Shown: piece after piece, positions 22,278 through 31,367 of the stretch
Layout: every line of letters starts with the position of its first letter
Position numbering within the stretch: position 1 is the first letter of the stretch
Source: Chelonoidis abingdonii
Lineage: Eukaryota > Chordata > Testudines > Testudinidae
Direction: 5' to 3'
NCBI RefSeq assembly: GCF_003597395.2
Contig: NC_133782.1
Location: 10,445,126 to 10,509,125 of the forward strand
Length of the DNA stretch: 64,000 nt
Notes under the pieces: generated by a model
The model's input: only the letters and a program-made list of their open reading frames with translations
Databases searched by the model: none
What the model was told of the DNA's origin: nothing
Translations under genes and position numbers: made by a program

Positions 22278-22454
22278 ATGCCTGGCTCACCCAGTTTCAA
22301 AGAGTGCTCGGCCTGCCGCCGGCCGATGCCAACGGGAGACTCCGATGATCGCTGCCTGAAGTGCCTGGGGGAATCCCATCTTACGGACAAGTGCCGTATT
22401 TTTAAGTCCTTCAAGCTGCGGACAAAAAAGGAGTGGGACTCTTGCTTGAAGTAG
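22278..22454 (+). pseudogene. DIRS Gag N-terminal zinc-finger-like segment, closed by TAG
   Basis: An ATG at 22278 opens a frame that is the same as the main Gag frame. It encodes a Cys/His motif: C-S-A-C, about 12 residues, C-L-K-C, 5 residues, H, 4 residues, C, and then a basic stretch (FKSFKLRTKKEW). It ends in an in-frame TAG at 22452-22454. The frame stays open for 720 codons after the stop, so this looks like one nonsense change (for example CAG to TAG) in a longer Gag. A zinc-binding nucleic-acid role is inferred from the Cys spacing. Confidence 0.7.
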
Positions 22455-22466
22455 CTCCTGCTGGAG

Positions 22467-24617
22467 GTGGCCCTCACCCCTCCAGCTCCGGCACCGAGTG
22501 CCGCGCAGTCCACACCGGGGAGAAGTGCTTCATTGGCACCGGAGACCGCCGGCACCGTCGGGACACCCCGGCACCAACCATCTCTGGCGCAGAAGCCAGC
22601 CCGGCATCGCTCCCTCTCTCTGAGGGCCAAAAAGGCTAAGGCTCCTGCGGCTCCAACCTCGGCACCGCAGTCTGAGCACACCAAACCGAGCCGTCCGTCA
22701 TTGACAACTGCCACAGCGCCGGTAATCTCCGCACCGTTGATTCCGGCCAGGCAAGAGCCCTTGAGTCCGATGCATGACAGCTCCCTGGCACGCGCCTCTG
22801 TTGAGCTCGCCGGAGACCTTCTCGACGGCGAGGGAACTCATTGCTCTTACGGAGCCCATCCTGCCTCAACCCCCGGCACCGCCGGTGCGGGTCCTTCCAT
22901 CAGCGGGAAGCCTGCCATGGTCAGACCACCGTCCATCGACGCAGCAGGCAGACACCATTCGCGGTCGAGATCCCGACACCGCTCCCGCTCTTATCACCGG
23001 TCAATATCCAGCCGCCTCTCGCAGTCGCGGCACCAGTCCAGATCTCGATCTCCGGACCGGTATTCAGCACGGCAGTCTAGCTCCTGGCACCGTTCCTGGC
23101 GCAGTCGATCACACCGCCGCTCCTTTAGGTCCCGGTCGACCTCCCGGCACCACGCTGGTCACAGGTCCCGGTCCATGTCTCGGCACCGGTATGACTCCCG
23201 GTACCGCTCTCCGGCCAGGCATGACGTCCGGTACCCACCTTATGGAATATCTGCTCCGCCCTGGCCATCGAGACACCCATCCGGATCGTCCCGAGCAGAT
23301 AGTGCTGTTTATGGAGATTTGGACCCCCAGGCCCGTGCCTTCCCAGAGTCCCAGGGATTGGAGCAAGCACCACAGTGGTCCTTCTGGACACCTTGGGCAT
23401 ACCACCAAGCCCAAGACGATCCTACGGTAACGTCGCAGTCTGCCATGTCGGTCCGTCGGGCACCAGAGGCCACTATTAGTCATCCTCCTCAGGCTGATAC
23501 AGATGCTTCAGCCGTGACCCAGGACCCTCAGGGCCCCGCAGACACCGACCCCCCTCTGGACCAGGAGTCACAACCCGAACCACTGGTTCCGGGTCTCTCG
23601 TCCTCCTCCTCCCCAGATGAGGCGGTAGCGGGTACATCAACCTCGGGCCCACCCCCCATCGACCTACGAGCCCACCAGGACCTTCTCCGCCGCATTGCGT
23701 TGAGCATCTTCCTTCAGGTGGAGGAAGTCCCGGAGGTGGAGGACCCGGTCGTGGACATACTATCTTCAGATGCCCCGACTCGTGTAGCCCTGCCGTTTAT
23801 CCGCTCCATCCAGGCCAAAGCGGACTCGATTTGGCAATCCCCAGTGTCTATCCCTCCTACGGCCAGAGGCGTGGCGAGGAAATATATGGTACCATCTAAA
23901 GGGTACGAATATCTTTATACCCATCCTCCTCCGTGCTCTGTGGTCGTGCAGTCTGTGAACGAGAGGGAGCGCCATGGCCAGCTAGTCCCCGCCCCAAAAT
24001 CGCGGGAGGCTAAACACATGGACCTACTTGGACGCAAAGTATACTCCGCAGGGGGCCTACAGTTGCATGTAGCTAACCAGCAGGCCCTTCTCAGCAGGTA
24101 CAATTTTAATACCTGGCAGTCCATGGACAAGTTCACCGAGCTGGTCCTGCTGGACTCCCGTCCAGAGTTCCAGAGCCTCCTCGAAGAAGGAAAGAAGATA
24201 TCCCAGACTTCCCTGCAGGCCTCTCTCGACGCTGCAGATTCGGCGGCCAGGACCGTGGCCTCGGGAGTTGCAATGCGGAGAATATCATGGTTGCAGGTTT
24301 CCGGCCTACCCCCTGAACTGCAACACATGATTCAGGACCTTCCGTTCGAAGGCCAGGGCCTTTTCTGCAAGAGAACGGACCCTAGACTCCAGAGCCTCAA
24401 GGATAACCGTGTCATCATGCCTTCCCTTGGGATGCACACTCCGCAGACCCAACGCAGGTCCTTCCGAGCCCAACCTCAACGTCCCTACCCCCCACCACGG
24501 CCTCGACAGGACTTTACTAGGAGGCGTGGTCGTGTGAACCGCAGAGCAGTCCGGTTCTCAGGGGGCCAGAATAATGGTTCCGCCAAGCCACCGGCGGGAC
24601 CAAAGCAGAAACTTTGA
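22467..24617 (+). CDS. DIRS Gag-like protein with RS-rich domain (716 residues)
   Basis: This long frame is the Gag-like ORF1. Residues 1-150 are Pro/Ala/Ser-rich. Residues about 160-250 form a dense Arg-Ser/His-Arg region (SRSRSRHRSRSYHRS and similar), like the RS domain of splicing factors. Residues about 370-716 are conserved with the outer copy: PPIDLRAHQDLLRRIA, VPEVEDPVVDILSSDAPTR, KYMVPSKGYEYLY, SVNERERHGQ, LLSRYNFNTW and the basic C-terminus (RPRQDFTRRRGRVNRR). The C-terminal block probably is the structural capsid-like core (inference). The start at 22467 is the first ATG after the TAG at 22452; the ancestral start is probably 22278. The frame ends in TGA at 24615-24617, after which the same frame is open into RT. 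Confidence 0.85.
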   Translation: MALTPPAPAPSAAQSTPGRSASLAPETAGTVGTPRHQPSLAQKPARHRSLSLRAKKAKAPAAPTSAPQSEHTKPSRPSLTTATAPVISAPLIPARQEPLSPMHDSSLARASVELAGDLLDGEGTHCSYGAHPASTPGTAGAGPSISGKPAMVRPPSIDAAGRHHSRSRSRHRSRSYHRSISSRLSQSRHQSRSRSPDRYSARQSSSWHRSWRSRSHRRSFRSRSTSRHHAGHRSRSMSRHRYDSRYRSPARHDVRYPPYGISAPPWPSRHPSGSSRADSAVYGDLDPQARAFPESQGLEQAPQWSFWTPWAYHQAQDDPTVTSQSAMSVRRAPEATISHPPQADTDASAVTQDPQGPADTDPPLDQESQPEPLVPGLSSSSSPDEAVAGTSTSGPPPIDLRAHQDLLRRIALSIFLQVEEVPEVEDPVVDILSSDAPTRVALPFIRSIQAKADSIWQSPVSIPPTARGVARKYMVPSKGYEYLYTHPPPCSVVVQSVNERERHGQLVPAPKSREAKHMDLLGRKVYSAGGLQLHVANQQALLSRYNFNTWQSMDKFTELVLLDSRPEFQSLLEEGKKISQTSLQASLDAADSAARTVASGVAMRRISWLQVSGLPPELQHMIQDLPFEGQGLFCKRTDPRLQSLKDNRVIMPSLGMHTPQTQRRSFRAQPQRPYPPPRPRQDFTRRRGRVNRRAVRFSGGQNNGSAKPPAGPKQKL

Positions 24618-24698
24618 AGGTGCGACCGAGAGCAGAGCACCAGTCCTTTCCCGGAATCCTATCCAGTTCTCCAACCATCTTTCCTCCTTCCTCCCGGC

Positions 24699-26531
24699 AT
24701 GGACCCGACTAACTCAGATCGTTGGTCCTACGCACGGTGGAGTTTGGTTACCATCTCCAGTTTATTTCGCCCCCCCCACCCTCCCCATCCCGTCCCTCTT
24801 CAGGGACCCTCTCACGAGCATCTCCTCTGGCAGGAGATCTATACGCTTCTCGAAATCGGAGTCATAGAGGAGGTACCGCAGGAGTTCAGGGGCAGGGGGT
24901 TTTATTCCCGTTACTACTTAATCCCCAAGTCGAAAGGAGGTCTTCAACCCATCCTAGACCTCCGCGGGCTCAACGTCTTCCTAAAGAAGTTGAAGTTCTG
25001 GATGGTATCCTTGGGGACTATTATCCCATCCCTGGATCCGGGGGACTGGTTCGCTGCTCTCGACATGAAGGACGCATACCTTCATATCTCTATTTACCCT
25101 CCGCACAGACGGTACCTACGTTTTATGGTGCAAAATCGTCACTTCCAATTCACGGTCCTTCCCTTCGGCCTTTCCACTGCCCCACGTGTCTTCACGAAGT
25201 GTATGGCAGTGGTGGCCGCCTTCCTCCGTCGTCGGCGCATATGCGTCTTCCCTTACCTCGACGACTGGCTTATTTGCGGGACCTCCGAGACCCAGGTCGC
25301 CACCTACGTAGCCATCATCATGGAACTGTTCGAGCGATTGGGCCTGATGGTCAATATGGCCAAGTCCACTCTCGTGGCCACTCAAAGAATAGAATTCATT
25401 GGGGCTGTCCTGGACTCCACGCTCGCAGCAGCCTACCTCCCGCTGAGCCGGTTTCAGGCAATAGTCACTGCCACAGAGAGCCTGCAGACCTTCCCGACGA
25501 CCTCAGCCCGGGCCTGCCTCAGCCGCCTCGGCCATATGGCTGCCTGCACTTTCATCACCAAGCACGCCAAACTTCGCCTTCGCCCCCTTCAAATCTGGCT
25601 GGCCTCCGTTTACCGCCCGCACAGGGACACCATAGACGTCGTCGTCATGGTTCCTCAGAGCATCTTACGCTCCCTCCATTGGTGGCTAACCCCCTCCCTG
25701 GTGTGTGCAGGCATGCCGTTCCACCCCAGACAACCATCTACGTCCCTAATGACGGACGCGTCATCTCTGGGCTGGGGGGCTCACATGGGCGGTCGTCGCA
25801 CGCAAGGCCTCTGGTCCGCCCAGGAGTTGTCATTACACATAAACATCCGGGAGCTATGGGCAGTCCACCTTGCCTGTCAGACCTTTCTTCACCACCTGCA
25901 GGGCCGTTGTGTTCTAGTGCTCACAGACAACACCACCGCAATGCACTACATAAACAGGCAGGGAGGAACCCGCTCTCTCCCCCTTTGTCAGGAGGCGATC
26001 CGACTGTGGGAATTCTGTATAGCCCACTCTATAGACCTGGTGGCATCCTTCCTCCCAGGGGTCCAGAACACGTTAGCGGACCACCTCAGCAGGTCATTTC
26101 TCGCCCACGAGTGGTCACTTCGACCGGACGTAGCTCATTCCCTCTTCCAGAAGTGGGGCTTTCCCCACATAGACCTCTTCGCCTCCCGCAGCAACCGGAA
26201 GTGTCACAGGTTCTGCTCCTTGCAGGGTCTCGCCCCGGGCTTGATATCGGACGCCTTCCTCATGTCATGGTCGACCCACCTGCTGTACGCCTTCCCACCC
26301 TTTCCGTTGGTGCACAAGGTCCTCGTAAAGCTTCGCAGGGACAGGGGTCGAGTGATTCTGATCGCCCCCGTGTGGCCCCGCCAGCATTGGTACACCACGT
26401 TGCTGGACCGCTCGATAGCCAACCCGGTTCCCCTGCCTCTCCATCAGGATCTAATAACCCAGGACCACGGCAGGCTTCTCCATCCCGACTTGCAATCCCT
26501 CCACCTCACGGCTTGGCTCCTGCGTGGTTGA
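24699..26531 (+). CDS. DIRS reverse transcriptase - RNase H (610 residues)
   Basis: This enzyme copies the element RNA into DNA. The frame carries RT blocks in order: SRYYLIPKSKGGLQPILDLR (about residues 68-90), ALDMKDAYLHI (about 120), LPFGLSTAPRVFTK (about 154) and the catalytic YLDDW (about 186-190). RNase H follows: MTDASSLGWGAHMGG (about 350), ELWAVHLA (about 386), LTDNTTAMHYIN (about 407), and ADHLSR (about 463). The C-terminus runs FPHIDLFASRSNRK and WPRQHWY. The frame is the same as Gag and open from the Gag TGA at 24615, so the first ATG may not be the true start. Comparison with the outer copy suggests two compensating 1-base indels, near 24725 and the C-run at about 24770. Catalytic residues look complete. 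Confidence 0.92.
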   Translation: MDPTNSDRWSYARWSLVTISSLFRPPHPPHPVPLQGPSHEHLLWQEIYTLLEIGVIEEVPQEFRGRGFYSRYYLIPKSKGGLQPILDLRGLNVFLKKLKFWMVSLGTIIPSLDPGDWFAALDMKDAYLHISIYPPHRRYLRFMVQNRHFQFTVLPFGLSTAPRVFTKCMAVVAAFLRRRRICVFPYLDDWLICGTSETQVATYVAIIMELFERLGLMVNMAKSTLVATQRIEFIGAVLDSTLAAAYLPLSRFQAIVTATESLQTFPTTSARACLSRLGHMAACTFITKHAKLRLRPLQIWLASVYRPHRDTIDVVVMVPQSILRSLHWWLTPSLVCAGMPFHPRQPSTSLMTDASSLGWGAHMGGRRTQGLWSAQELSLHINIRELWAVHLACQTFLHHLQGRCVLVLTDNTTAMHYINRQGGTRSLPLCQEAIRLWEFCIAHSIDLVASFLPGVQNTLADHLSRSFLAHEWSLRPDVAHSLFQKWGFPHIDLFASRSNRKCHRFCSLQGLAPGLISDAFLMSWSTHLLYAFPPFPLVHKVLVKLRRDRGRVILIAPVWPRQHWYTTLLDRSIANPVPLPLHQDLITQDHGRLLHPDLQSLHLTAWLLRG

Positions 26532-27548
26532 GTCACTCGGAGCTAAGCTGCTCCCCCCAGTGCAACGGGTACTCCTGGGTAGCAGAAAACCCTCCACTAG
26601 GGCTACGTACTTAGCCAAGTGGAAGTGGTTCTCTTGCTGGTGTCAAGCGCAGCAGGCGGCACCTGCGCAGGTTCTTATTCACATAATATTGGAATATCTC
26701 TGGCATCTCAAGCAGCAGGGTCTCGCACTCTCATCTTTGGGTGTACACCTAGCCGCCATCTCGACCTTTCATCCCGGAGAAGGTGCTTACTCCGTTTTCT
26801 CCTACCCTATGGTCTCCAGGTTCCTCAAGGGGCTGGAGCGTCTTTTTATGCAGGTTTGGTTCTGTCAAGACTTATGGCCCCTCCGTTCGAACCCTTGGCA
26901 ACCTGCTCTCTCCTGTATTTATCGTGGAAAGCAGCGTTCCTTGTAGCCATTACATCGGCTAGGAGAGTTTCGGAGCTTCGGGCTCTCATGGTGGACCCGC
27001 CTTACACGATATTCCACAAGGACAAGGTGCAGTTATGCCCACATCCGGCATTCCTTCCCAAGGTGATTTCATCCTTTCACCTCAACCAGAACATATTCCT
27101 CCCGGTCTTCTTTCCCAAACCGCACGCATCGCGTAGGGAGCAGCAGTTGCACTCGCTGGACGTCCGTAGGGTGCTCGTATTCTACATTGACCACACCAGA
27201 TCTTTCCATAAGACCCCCCAACTCTTTGTTGCCGTGGCGGACAGGATGAAAGGTCAGCCTGTCTCTTCCCAGAGAATTTCTTCCTGGGTCACGGCATGCA
27301 TTAGGGCTTGCTATGATCTAGCTCACGCCTCTCCAGGCCGCGTTACTGCACATTCCACCAGGGCTCAGGCCTCGTCGACTGCCTTTTTAGCTCGAGTGCC
27401 TATCCAGGAGATATGCCGAGCAGCTGCATGGTCTTCGGTACACACCTTTACTTCCCATTACGCCTTGGTACAGCAATCCAGAGACGATGCAGCCCTTGGC
27501 TTGGCAGTGTTGCATTTGGCAGTGTCCAACTCCGACCCCACCGCCTAG
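26524..27548 (+). pseudogene. DIRS tyrosine recombinase, frameshifted by an internal deletion
   Basis: This recombinase replaces the DDE integrase in DIRS elements and integrates a circular DNA. The N-terminal half is open from about 26524 (GTG; overlapping the RT stop by 8 nt) and reads KPSTRATYLAKWKWFSCWC and YPMVSRFLKGLER. About 34 bp present in the outer copy are missing near 26850. The frame then changes, and the catalytic half continues to the TAG at 27546-27548. It keeps all recognisable active-site positions: Arg in ITSARRVSELRAL, the H-x-x-R box in AHSTRAQASS, and Tyr in SHYALVQQ. With the shift this copy cannot make a full recombinase from one frame. Confidence 0.88.
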
Positions 27549-27563
27549 GTAAGGCTTGGGATT

Positions 27564-27690
27564 CACCTACTTGGAATGGATATGAGCAAGCACTCGAAGA
27601 AGAAAAGAGGTTACTCACCTTTGTAACTGTTGTTCTTCGAGATGTGTTGCTCATATCCATTCCACACCCGCCCTCCTTCCCCACTGTCGG
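27564..27690 (+). repeat. DIRS internal complementary region
   Basis: The first half (CACCTACTTGGAATGGATAT, GAGCAAGCACTCGAAGAA) is the reverse complement of the left tip at 21886. The second half (GTTGTTCTTCGAGATGTGTT, GCTCATATCCATTCC) is the reverse complement of the family's right tip (as at 31510-31555). Between them is GAAAAGAGGTTACTCACCTT. Both element tips are therefore present, joined head to tail, inside the element. This is the structure that in DIRS1 is thought to template circular DNA formation. Confidence 0.88.
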
Positions 27691-27697
27691 AGTAAGC

Positions 27698-27859
27698 CGG
27701 CAAGAAGGAACTGAGGAGCGGACGGGTCGGCAGGGGTATATATCGGTGCCGTAGCGGCGCCACGCCAGGGGGTGCCCAGCCGACCCGCCGGGTGTTGCTA
27801 GGGGAAAATTCTTCGACGAAACGTGCATGCGGGTGCACGCACACCTACTTGGAATGGAT
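27698..27859 (-). repeat. Right inverted terminal repeat of inner DIRS, clipped
   Basis: Reverse complement of the left repeat at 21886-22066, from GCAAGAAGGAACTGAGGAGC to CACCTACTTGGAATGGAT. It stops about 45 bases earlier than the intact right end seen at 31578 and at 172. The outer copy's gag resumes directly after it. Confidence 0.88.
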
Positions 27860-27865
27860 CTGCCA

Positions 27866-28238
27866 GGACTCTGGCCTCTGGGTGACTATGCGCCGTATCT
27901 CGTGGCTGCAGGTCTCAGCTCCCCCCGATTCTCCAACAACACTATCCAGGGATCTTCCATTTGAGGGCCAAGGGCTTGTTCTCGGATAAACTGACCCCTA
28001 GGCTGCAGAGCCTAAAAGACAACAGGGTCTTATGCGCTCATTAGGCATGCACACGTTGGTGATTCAACGCAGGCCTTCCGGGCCCCAACCGCACCGCCCT
28101 TACCCTCAGCCCCGGCAAGAGGCAAGACTTCGCCAGATGGCGAGGCCAGAACCCGGTCGCCGAAGCAATCGGGCAACCAAGGAGGCCAAAACCAAAGCTC
28201 CTCCAAGCCTTCCTCAGGGCGAAAAGCCTTCCTTTTAA
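27866..28238 (+). pseudogene. Outer DIRS gag relic, 3' part
   Basis: It aligns with the end of the inner Gag: MRRISWLQVSAPP, then DLPFEGQGLV, then SLGMHTLVIQRRPSGPQPHR and a basic C-terminus. There is at least one stop/frameshift (near 27988). The gap against the inner copy at the insertion site suggests that about 90-110 bp of gag were lost there. Confidence 0.8.
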
Positions 28239-28269
28239 GGGCACCCAGGGGCGTGTACCAGTTTCTTTA

Positions 28270-30160
28270 AAGGATCGCGTCCCTCACTTTCTCCAACCGT
28301 CTTTCCTTTTTCCTCCCCTCGATAGGTCCCAGCTAACATCAGATCGCTGGGCTTTACGCATGCTGGAATTTAGATACCACCTCCAATTTATTTCAAAATC
28401 TCCTCTTCCACCCTCGTCCCCTCTTCAGGACCCCTCTCACGAGCAACTCCTCCTACAGGAGGTGCAAAACGCTCTCGCCAAAGGAGCCATAGAGGACGTA
28501 CCGAGCACGAGCGGGCAAGGGTGTTACTCCCGCTACTTCCTAATCCCCAAGGCAAGGGAGGTCTCAGAGCTATCCTCGATCTGCGGGAACTCCAACAGAT
28601 ACATGATAAAGTTGAAGTTCCATATGGTATCCCTGGGGACCATTATCCCATCCCTGGATCCTGGAGACTGGTATGCCGCCCCTCGACATGAAAGATGCCT
28701 ACTTCCACATAGCCATCTTCCCACCCTCAACAGGAGGGTTCCTCCAGTTCGTGGCCAACCGCAACATTTTCAGTTCGCGGTCCTCCTGTTTGGCCTTCTA
28801 CAGCCCCAAGAGTTATTCACTAAATGTATGGCTGTAGTCGCCGCCCACCTCCACCGCAGTCGGATACACGTTTCCTTATCTAGACGACTGGCTCATCTGA
28901 CGGGACCTCCGAGGCGCGAGTCCTCAGTCACGTCCACATTGCCAAGGACCTTTTCCTACATCTAGGTCTAATGATCAATGCGGAAAAATCGACTCTGATC
29001 CCCACTCAGAGGATAGAATTTATTGGCGCCAACCCTGGACTCCACTCTTGCCAGAGCCTGTCTACCACTGCCACGGGTCCAGACTATGGTAGCCATCATC
29101 CAGAGGCTGTGAGCAGCGCCATTGACTTTCGGTACGCACTGCCTCGCTCAGTCCTGGGCGCACATGGCGGCCTGTACGTTCGTAACGAAATACGCTAGAC
29201 TGCGCCTCCGGCCCCTCCAGTCGTGGCTCAACTCACATACTTGACCAGCCAGGGATCCTATGGACATGGTCGTCACCATTCTCCCGACCGTCCTAGACTC
29301 CTTAGAGTGGTGGCTGGATCCCTCCATGGTGTGTGCAGGGCTCCCGTTCCATCCGTCCCCAGCCCTCGGCGTCCCTGACAACGGACGCATCATCCCGGGT
29401 TGGGGGGCTCACCTCGGACACCTACGCACCCAGGCCTTTGGTCATCTCAAAGAGCTGACCCCTCCACATCAACGTCCGGGAGCTGAGAGTGGTCCACCTC
29501 AGTTGCCAGACGTTCCGACAGCACTTATAGGGGCCGTTGTGTGTCAGTATTCACCGACAACACAACGACCATGCACTATATAAATAAGCAGGGTGGCACG
29601 AGGTCTTCACCCCTATGTCGAGAGGCCTTACGATTCTGGGACTTTGCATAGCCCACTCTATACGGCTCATTGCGTCCTTTCTCCCGGGGAGTTCGGAAAC
29701 ACACTGGCGGATCGCCTCAGCAAATCCTGCCTTTCCCACGAATGGCACTTTGCCTGGACTTGCTCTTTCGCTCTTCCGGAGGTCGGGGTTTCCCCGCATA
29801 GACCTCTTTGCATCCCGCGGGAACAGGAAATGCCAGAGGTTCTCCTTTCAAGGCCTCTCACTGGGTTCAGTGGCAGACGCCTTCCTCTATACCGTGGATG
29901 ACGCACCTGCTATGCCTTTCCACCATTTCTGCTATCCACAGGGTCCTACTGAAAGTACGCAGGGACAAAGCCCGCTTAATCATGATAGCTCCAGTCAGCC
30001 GTGGCCTCGGCAGCACTGGTACACCATGTTGCTAGACCTATCCATAGCCAACCCTGTCCCCTGCCTCTTCACTTGGACCTGATCACTCAGGACCACGGCA
30101 AACTGCGTCACCCGGACCTTCAGTCCCTCCACCTCACGGCATGGCTCCTGAGTGGCTGAC
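28270..30160 (+). pseudogene. Outer DIRS RT-RNase H relic
   Basis: Several frames with blocks parallel to the intact inner protein: LEFRYHLQFIS, DPSHEQLLLQEVQ, CYSRYFLIPK, MVSLGTIIPSLDPGDWYAA, FTKCMAVVAAHL, then WPRQHWYTMLLD near the end. The YLDD box region (about 28870-28900) is split by a frameshift and reads L-S-R-R-L or Y-L-D-D-W depending on frame. Not functional. Confidence 0.82.
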
Positions 30161-31216
30161 CCAGTCTGAGCTGCATTGCTCTGCCCCAGTGCAACAGGTG
30201 CTCCTGGTAGCAGGAAGCCTTCCACTAGAGCGTCATATTTGGCCAAGTGGAAGCGTTTCACGTGCTGGTGCGTGGAGCGGAACTTCCTTTCCCACTGAGG
30301 TCTCCATTCCCAACATCTTGGATTACCTCTAGTCCCTCAAACAACAGGGCCTAGCGGTATCATCTCTGAGGGTCCATTTGGTGGCGCCATCTCTACCTTC
30401 CACCCAGGGGGAGAATGGCCCGCTCGGTTTCTCATACCCGATGGTGTCTAGATTCCTTAAGGGCCTAGAGCGCCTCTACCCCCAGGTACGCCGCCCTATA
30501 CCCCCACATGGGACCTTAACCCTGGTTCTTGCCAGACTCATATCCGCCCCATTCGAGCCGTTAGCAACTTGCTCCCTTCTCTACCTCTCATGGAAAACTG
30601 CTTTCCTGGTGGCTATCACATCAGTGAGACAAGTCTCCAAGCTTCGGGGCCTCACGGTAGATCCCCCATATACTATGTTCAACAGGGACAAGGTGCAGTT
30701 GCGACCACATCCGGCCTTTCTCCCCAAAGTGGTATCAGCCTTCCATGTTAACCAGGAGATCTTCCTACCTGTCATCTTCCCAAAGCCACATTCGTCTCGC
30801 AGGGAGCAGCAGCTATACTCCCTAGACGACTGTGGAGCGCTTGCTTTTTATATCAAGCGAACCAAGCCATTTCGCAGAACCCCCCCCAACTCTTTGTCGC
30901 GGTGGCTGAGCGTATCAAAGGCCTACCTATCTCCTCGCAGCAGATTTCCTCCTGGGTAATGTCGTGCATCCGCACCTGTTACGACTTGGCTCACGTCCCA
31001 TCGAGCCACGTGACTGCGCACTCTACCAGGGCTCAGGCCTCATCGGCTGCTTTCCTCGCTCACGTGCCCATTCATGAAATTTGTCGAGCAGCTAGCTGGT
31101 CCTCGGTCCATACCTTTGCCTCCCACTATGCCCTGGTTCAGCAGTCTAGGGATGACGCAGTCTTCGGCTCCGCAGGGTTACACTCTGCGACATCTCACTC
31201 CGACCCCACCGCCTAG
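30160..31216 (+). pseudogene. Outer DIRS tyrosine recombinase relic
   Basis: The frame from about 30378 reads YPMVSRFLKGLERLYPQV, ITSVRQVSKLRGLTV, FHVNQEIFLPVIFPKPH and FYIKRTKPFRRTP. A shift in the C-run CCCCCCC near 30882-30890 moves the rest to a second frame: MAERIKGLPISSQQISSW, AHSTRAQASSAAF and SHYALVQQS, ending at 31216. It keeps the roughly 34 bp missing from the inner copy, so it shows what that deletion removed. Upstream of 30378 are further breaks. Confidence 0.82.
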
Positions 31217-31367
31217 GTAAGGCTTGGGAATCACCTAACTGGATGGATATGAGCAATCACTCGAAGAGGAAAAGACGGTTACTCACCTTTGTAACTGTTG
31301 TTCTTCTAGATGTGTTGCTCATATCCATTCCAAACCCGCCCTCCTTCCCCACTGTCAGAGTAGCCGG

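Larger units (their letters stand above)
21886..27859 (+). mobile_element. Inner (younger) DIRS-like retrotransposon, nearly complete
   Basis: The 6.0-kb element has the DIRS layout: left terminal repeat (21886-22066), Gag ORF, reverse transcriptase-RNase H ORF, tyrosine recombinase, internal complementary region (27564-27690) and inverted right terminal repeat (27698-27859). No target duplication is visible, as expected for recombinase-mediated integration. It has no protease, integrase DDE domain or N6-adenine methyltransferase that I can see. The right end stops after CTTGGAATGGAT and lacks the last 45 or so bases present in the other copies. Damage: TAG at 22452, TGA at 24615, and a roughly 34-bp deletion in the recombinase. 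It sits within the gag of an older copy. Confidence 0.9.

Noticed and set aside
22244..22714. Open frame of 156 codons, minus strand, and other antisense frames at 23109-24328
   Set aside because: Antisense shadows of the GC-rich Gag ORF; no domain signs.
22774..23430. Open frame of 218 codons overlapping the RS region in another frame
   Set aside because: The repetitive, GC-rich codons of the RS region leave other frames open by composition.
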